From Aeromonas lusitana (GTDB lineage: Bacteria > Pseudomonadota > Gammaproteobacteria > Enterobacterales > Aeromonadaceae): a DNA stretch of 64,000 bases. The stretch spans positions 23,162 to 87,161 of the forward strand of contig NZ_PGCP01000017.1 in the NCBI RefSeq assembly GCF_002812985.1, read 5' to 3'. The notes beneath the pieces were generated by a model. That model did no database searches. It was not told the DNA's origin and saw only the letters and a list, made by a program, of their open reading frames with translations. Below, piece by piece: positions 60,999 to 64,000 of the stretch (its first letter is position 1; each line of letters begins with the position of its first letter). A program made the translations under genes and the position numbers.

Positions 60999-62267
60999 TT
61001 GGAACCAAACAACGATACCAACCTGACGGAAAAGCTGTTTACCCGGATCAAAAAGGTATTGGAAACCTCCGAAATCTCCAACTCCAGTCCGGTTGATGAG
61101 CAAGACAGCAACCTGGCTGAAAGCTTTATCGACGGCGCCCTCTCGCCGCACTGGTACCGGCTGCTACGCAGACCCGCGTGGGCCTGGCAAGGTGCCGATC
61201 CGGTCGAGGTGGAGCAGACCCTGGCCCGCATCGCCATGGGGCAGGGGGAACGCAGCCACGAGCGTTTTCTGGATACCATCAAGGGTTATGTGCCCGGCAA
61301 CTGGATCTACGAGTGGAGCCAGCTGGGTGGCCGCTACTTCAATACGGGACGCGAACTGGCGGCCCAGGGGGAGACGGCCGGCGCGCTGAAGAATCTGCTG
61401 AAGTCGGTGCGTTACTACTCCATCGCAAGCTACCCCCACCTGAAACATGACGAGCTGGCGGATCAGGCCCAGTTGCTCGGCAACATGGCGTATCGCGAGG
61501 CGGGCCGGCTGTTCAAGGTGCCGCTCAAGGAGCTGCAGGTACCGTTTCGGGGCAAGACCATCCAGGGTTACCTGCACCTGCCCACCACCGAGAGGCCGGT
61601 GCCTCTGGTCATCGTCAGCGGTGGCATCGACGCCCTGCAGATCGATTTTCTCAACTTCTATATCAAATACCTGGAGCCCCACGGCATCGGCATGCTCTCC
61701 CTGGACATGCCGGGCACGGGCTACGCCGAACACTGGCCCCTGGTGCAGGACACCAGTCGCCTGCATCAGGCTGTGCTCCATTATCTCGCCGAGGTGGCCT
61801 GGGTCGATCATCAGCGCATCGCCATGGTGGGTTTCCGCTTGGCGGGCAATGTGGCGGCGCGGCTCGCCTTCATCGAGCCGTTCAAGCTCAGAACCGTGGT
61901 CTGCATCGGCGCCGGCGTCAATCAGGTGTTTACCAATCAGGAGATGTTTGCCCGCTGCCCGCGCATGATGCGCGATGGCCTGGCGAACCGGTTGGGGGCC
62001 GACGCGGCCCAGTGGGATCTGCTGCGCACCAAGTGTCAGGTCTTCTCCCTCAAGACCCAGGGTCTGCTGGGGAGTCGCACCTCTGTGCCGATCTTGAGTA
62101 TCGGGCACAAGAAAGATTTCATTTGTCCCGAGCAGGATGTCCGGGCATTGGCCTCTGCCAGCCGTAACGGCAAGGCGGTGGTGTTTGACAAGCAGCCTCT
62201 GCTTGAGGTGTATGACGAGGCGATGAAAGAGACGGTAGATTGGCTAAAGAAGCATTTATGTACATGA
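60999..62267 (+). CDS. frsA: Fermentation/respiration switch protein FrsA (alpha/beta hydrolase fold)
   Basis: 422 residues. LSPHWYRLLRRPAWAWQGAD and YVPGNWIYEWSQLGGRYFN are family landmarks, and MLSLDMPGTGYAEHWPLVQD belongs to the hydrolase core. At the nucleophile elbow the sequence is MVGFRLAGNVAARLA, without the usual Ser, as in E. coli FrsA. FrsA binds dephosphorylated IIA-Glc in E. coli; an esterase or pyruvate-related role has been debated in Vibrio. The start is TTG 60999. GAAGAG lies upstream but the codon choice is uncertain. Confidence 0.93.
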   Translation: MEPNNDTNLTEKLFTRIKKVLETSEISNSSPVDEQDSNLAESFIDGALSPHWYRLLRRPAWAWQGADPVEVEQTLARIAMGQGERSHERFLDTIKGYVPGNWIYEWSQLGGRYFNTGRELAAQGETAGALKNLLKSVRYYSIASYPHLKHDELADQAQLLGNMAYREAGRLFKVPLKELQVPFRGKTIQGYLHLPTTERPVPLVIVSGGIDALQIDFLNFYIKYLEPHGIGMLSLDMPGTGYAEHWPLVQDTSRLHQAVLHYLAEVAWVDHQRIAMVGFRLAGNVAARLAFIEPFKLRTVVCIGAGVNQVFTNQEMFARCPRMMRDGLANRLGADAAQWDLLRTKCQVFSLKTQGLLGSRTSVPILSIGHKKDFICPEQDVRALASASRNGKAVVFDKQPLLEVYDEAMKETVDWLKKHLCT

Positions 62268-62329
62268 TATAGAACTAAAAATGTAACATCACCATGTGAT
62301 GGTATGGCTTGTTCAACAGGGAGGTTAGC

Positions 62330-62722
62330 ATGTCAGAGAGAGTGACCTACAAGCGCTTGCTGCGGCAATTTGCGGCTATTGGCCCCTACTTGAGAGAAGA
62401 CCTGTGTGAGGAGGGGCGTTACCGTTTCGATTGCCTCTCGGTGTGCATCAGTGCCAAGCCGGCACCGGACAAGCGGGAGTTCTGGGGTTGGTGGCTGGTG
62501 CTGGAGCAAGACGATCACCACTTCAGCTATCACTATCAGGTCGGTTTCTACAATGCGGAGGGGGAGTGGGTGAACAAGCCACTGCCCAAGAAGCACCAGG
62601 TGGAAGTCGAGCGTACCCTCAATCATTTCTACAAGCTCATCAGCAACAAGTTGACGGCGCTGGAGTGCAAACTCTCGCCCGCCGAGCAGGTGACCGCCGA
62701 GCTGAGCGTGACGGCTGCCTAA
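62330..62722 (+). CDS. crl: Sigma factor-binding protein Crl
   Basis: 130 residues (E. coli 133). YKRLLRQFAAIGPYLREDLC, CLSVCISAKPAPDKREFWGW and FYNAEGEWVNKPLPKKHQVE are Crl signatures. Crl helps RpoS associate with core RNA polymerase. ATG 62330 follows GGGAGGTTAGC. It lies 62 bp after frsA in the conserved order, though phoE of E. coli is absent between crl and proB. Confidence 0.95.
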   Translation: MSERVTYKRLLRQFAAIGPYLREDLCEEGRYRFDCLSVCISAKPAPDKREFWGWWLVLEQDDHHFSYHYQVGFYNAEGEWVNKPLPKKHQVEVERTLNHFYKLISNKLTALECKLSPAEQVTAELSVTAA

Positions 62723-62730
62723 GCCATCCC

Positions 62731-62762
62731 GGCCCGGTGAGCGCCAGCTCGCCGGGCCTGTC
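62731..62762 (+). terminator. Probable terminator after crl
   Basis: GGCCCGGTGAGC / GCTCGCCGGGCC around GCCA, a strong stem, but the tail TGTCTTCT is T-poor. Confidence 0.55.
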
Positions 62763-62857
62763 TTCTCCCCAATGAGGCGTCCTGGCCTAATTGCCTTGCA
62801 GGGCTGGAGTGCCGTGGGTATAAAGGGATTCCTTACTTTTTTAACCTCTCTCTTCCC

Positions 62858-63961
62858 ATGGAAAACAGAACCATAGTCGTCAAACTGGGCACCAGCGTGC
62901 TCACCGGGGGATCTGCCCGCCTCAACCGTGCCCACATGGTCGAGCTGGTCAGACAGTGTGCCGCCTTGCACCGTGATGGCCATCGCGTCGTCATGGTCAC
63001 CTCCGGGGCCATCGCCGCCGGCCGTGAACACCTTGGCCACCCCCCACTGGCGCCGACCCTGCCCAACAAGCAGATGCTGGCGGCGGTCGGCCAGACCCAG
63101 CTCATCCGGGTATGGCAGGATTTGTTCAACCTCTACGGGCTGCATATCGGCCAGATGCTGCTGACCCGCGCCGATCTGGAAGACCGCGAGCGCTATCTCA
63201 ACGCCCGCGATACCCTGCGGACCCTGCTCGATCATCGCATCATCCCCGTCATCAACGAGAATGACGCCGTCGCCACCGCCGAGATCAAGGTGGGGGACAA
63301 CGATAACCTCTCTGCCCGCGCCGCCATCCTGGCGGATGCGGACCTGCTGATCCTGCTGACCGATCAGAAGGGACTCTTTACCGCCGATCCCCGCAGCAAC
63401 CCGGATGCCCAGCTCATCGAAGAGGTGCAGACCATAGATGACACCCTGCGCTCCCTGGCCGGGGACAGCGTCAGTGGGCTCGGCACCGGCGGCATGGCGA
63501 CCAAGTTGCAGGCCGCCGACGTGGCGCGTCGGGCCGGGGTCAACGTGGTGATCGCCACCGGCCAGATCCCGGAAGTGATCGGTCGCCTCGCCAAGGGGGA
63601 GCGGGTCGGTACCCTGTTCCCGGCACTGGCCTCACCGCTGGAAGGGCGCAAGAGCTGGATCCTGGCAGGCCCGCCCCCTCACGGCGAGGTCCAGGTGGAT
63701 CAAGGCGCCGTTGCCGCCATGCAGGAGAAGGGCTCCAGCCTGTTGCCCAAGGGCATCACAGGGGTGAAGGGGGACTTCGTGCGTGGCGATGTGGTGCGCA
63801 TCCTGGATCCCAAGGGAAGCGAGCTGGCGCGCGGCATCTGCCGCTATGATCACGCCGAGCTGGACAAGTTGCGCGGCGTGCACTCGGATCAGATAGAACA
63901 GGTATTGGGTTACGGCTATGGTGCCGTCGCCATTCACCGCGACGATATGGTGCTGCTGTAA
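62858..63961 (+). CDS. proB: Glutamate 5-kinase
   Basis: 367 residues catalysing the first step of proline synthesis, feedback-inhibited by proline. [13 protein letters not shown] opens the amino acid kinase fold. [15 protein letters not shown] and [20 protein letters not shown] bind substrate and [23 protein letters not shown] closes the kinase domain, and a C-terminal PUA domain follows (about 275-350). Length equals E. coli ProB (367). proA would be expected just past the right edge. Confidence 0.97.
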   Translation: MENRTIVVKLGTSVLTGGSARLNRAHMVELVRQCAALHRDGHRVVMVTSGAIAAGREHLGHPPLAPTLPNKQMLAAVGQTQLIRVWQDLFNLYGLHIGQMLLTRADLEDRERYLNARDTLRTLLDHRIIPVINENDAVATAEIKVGDNDNLSARAAILADADLLILLTDQKGLFTADPRSNPDAQLIEEVQTIDDTLRSLAGDSVSGLGTGGMATKLQAADVARRAGVNVVIATGQIPEVIGRLAKGERVGTLFPALASPLEGRKSWILAGPPPHGEVQVDQGAVAAMQEKGSSLLPKGITGVKGDFVRGDVVRILDPKGSELARGICRYDHAELDKLRGVHSDQIEQVLGYGYGAVAIHRDDMVLL

Positions 63962-64000
63962 TCCGGCGGTACCCCTAGGCCCAGTACCCAGTGACGGCTA

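Overview
The window (64 kb, roughly 60% GC) looks like chromosomal DNA of a gammaproteobacterium, most likely Aeromonas. The evidence is a 425-residue prolyl aminopeptidase of the Aeromonas sobria type, the enterobacterial/Aeromonas order gpt-frsA-crl-proB, gltX next to a tRNA-Ala cluster, rsgA-psd divergent from orn, and secreted enzymes (M6 protease, GlyGly-CTERM nuclease, multidomain chitinase) typical of that genus. No insertion sequence, prophage or CRISPR array was seen.

Layout. 1-12 kb: a partial TIGR01777 epimerase, an EAL phosphodiesterase, an aminotransferase, an M28 peptidase lipoprotein, trmB-yggL-glsB-ynjE, a YgdI/R lipoprotein, and an unrecognised HDxxH protein translationally coupled to a LysE-type exporter facing an AraC regulator. 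12-21 kb: a fused ABCC-type ABC transporter, prolyl aminopeptidase, two possible small genes, tRNA-Asn and tRNA-Phe, an immune-inhibitor-A-like protease and rraB. 21-29 kb: a PAS-PAS-GGDEF(degenerate)-EAL protein, lipoproteins, an AraC/AhpD-like pair, and the tightly packed operon rsgA-psd-VF530-DUF2960-lipoprotein opposite orn. 29-37 kb: seven tRNA-Gly(GCC) genes plus a decayed copy, a cold-shock gene with a long leader, an OapA/YtfB-like protein, a chemoreceptor, gltX and five tRNA-Ala(GGC) genes. 37-42 kb: a secreted nuclease divergent from a chitinase whose leader contains a class I cyclic di-GMP riboswitch.

42.6-57.3 kb is the most striking block. A TonB-dependent receptor is followed by a complete second TonB system (DUF3450, TtpC-like ExbB, ExbB, ExbD, TonB, TPR). 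Across a 735-bp AT-rich gap, a divergent YejABE-like peptide ABC transporter with two separate ATPases runs the other way. Together they could form one outer-to-inner-membrane import route. Two junctions inside the ABC operon carry micro-ORFs that look like copies of neighbouring gene ends.

57.5-64 kb: two very small genes (39 and 29 codons), each with a ribosome binding site and its own terminator, and each near a perfect TGTGA-N6-TCACA CRP site. They flank pepD and are followed by gpt, frsA, crl and proB. All functional names rest on recognising protein motifs and gene order by eye; no database search was run.
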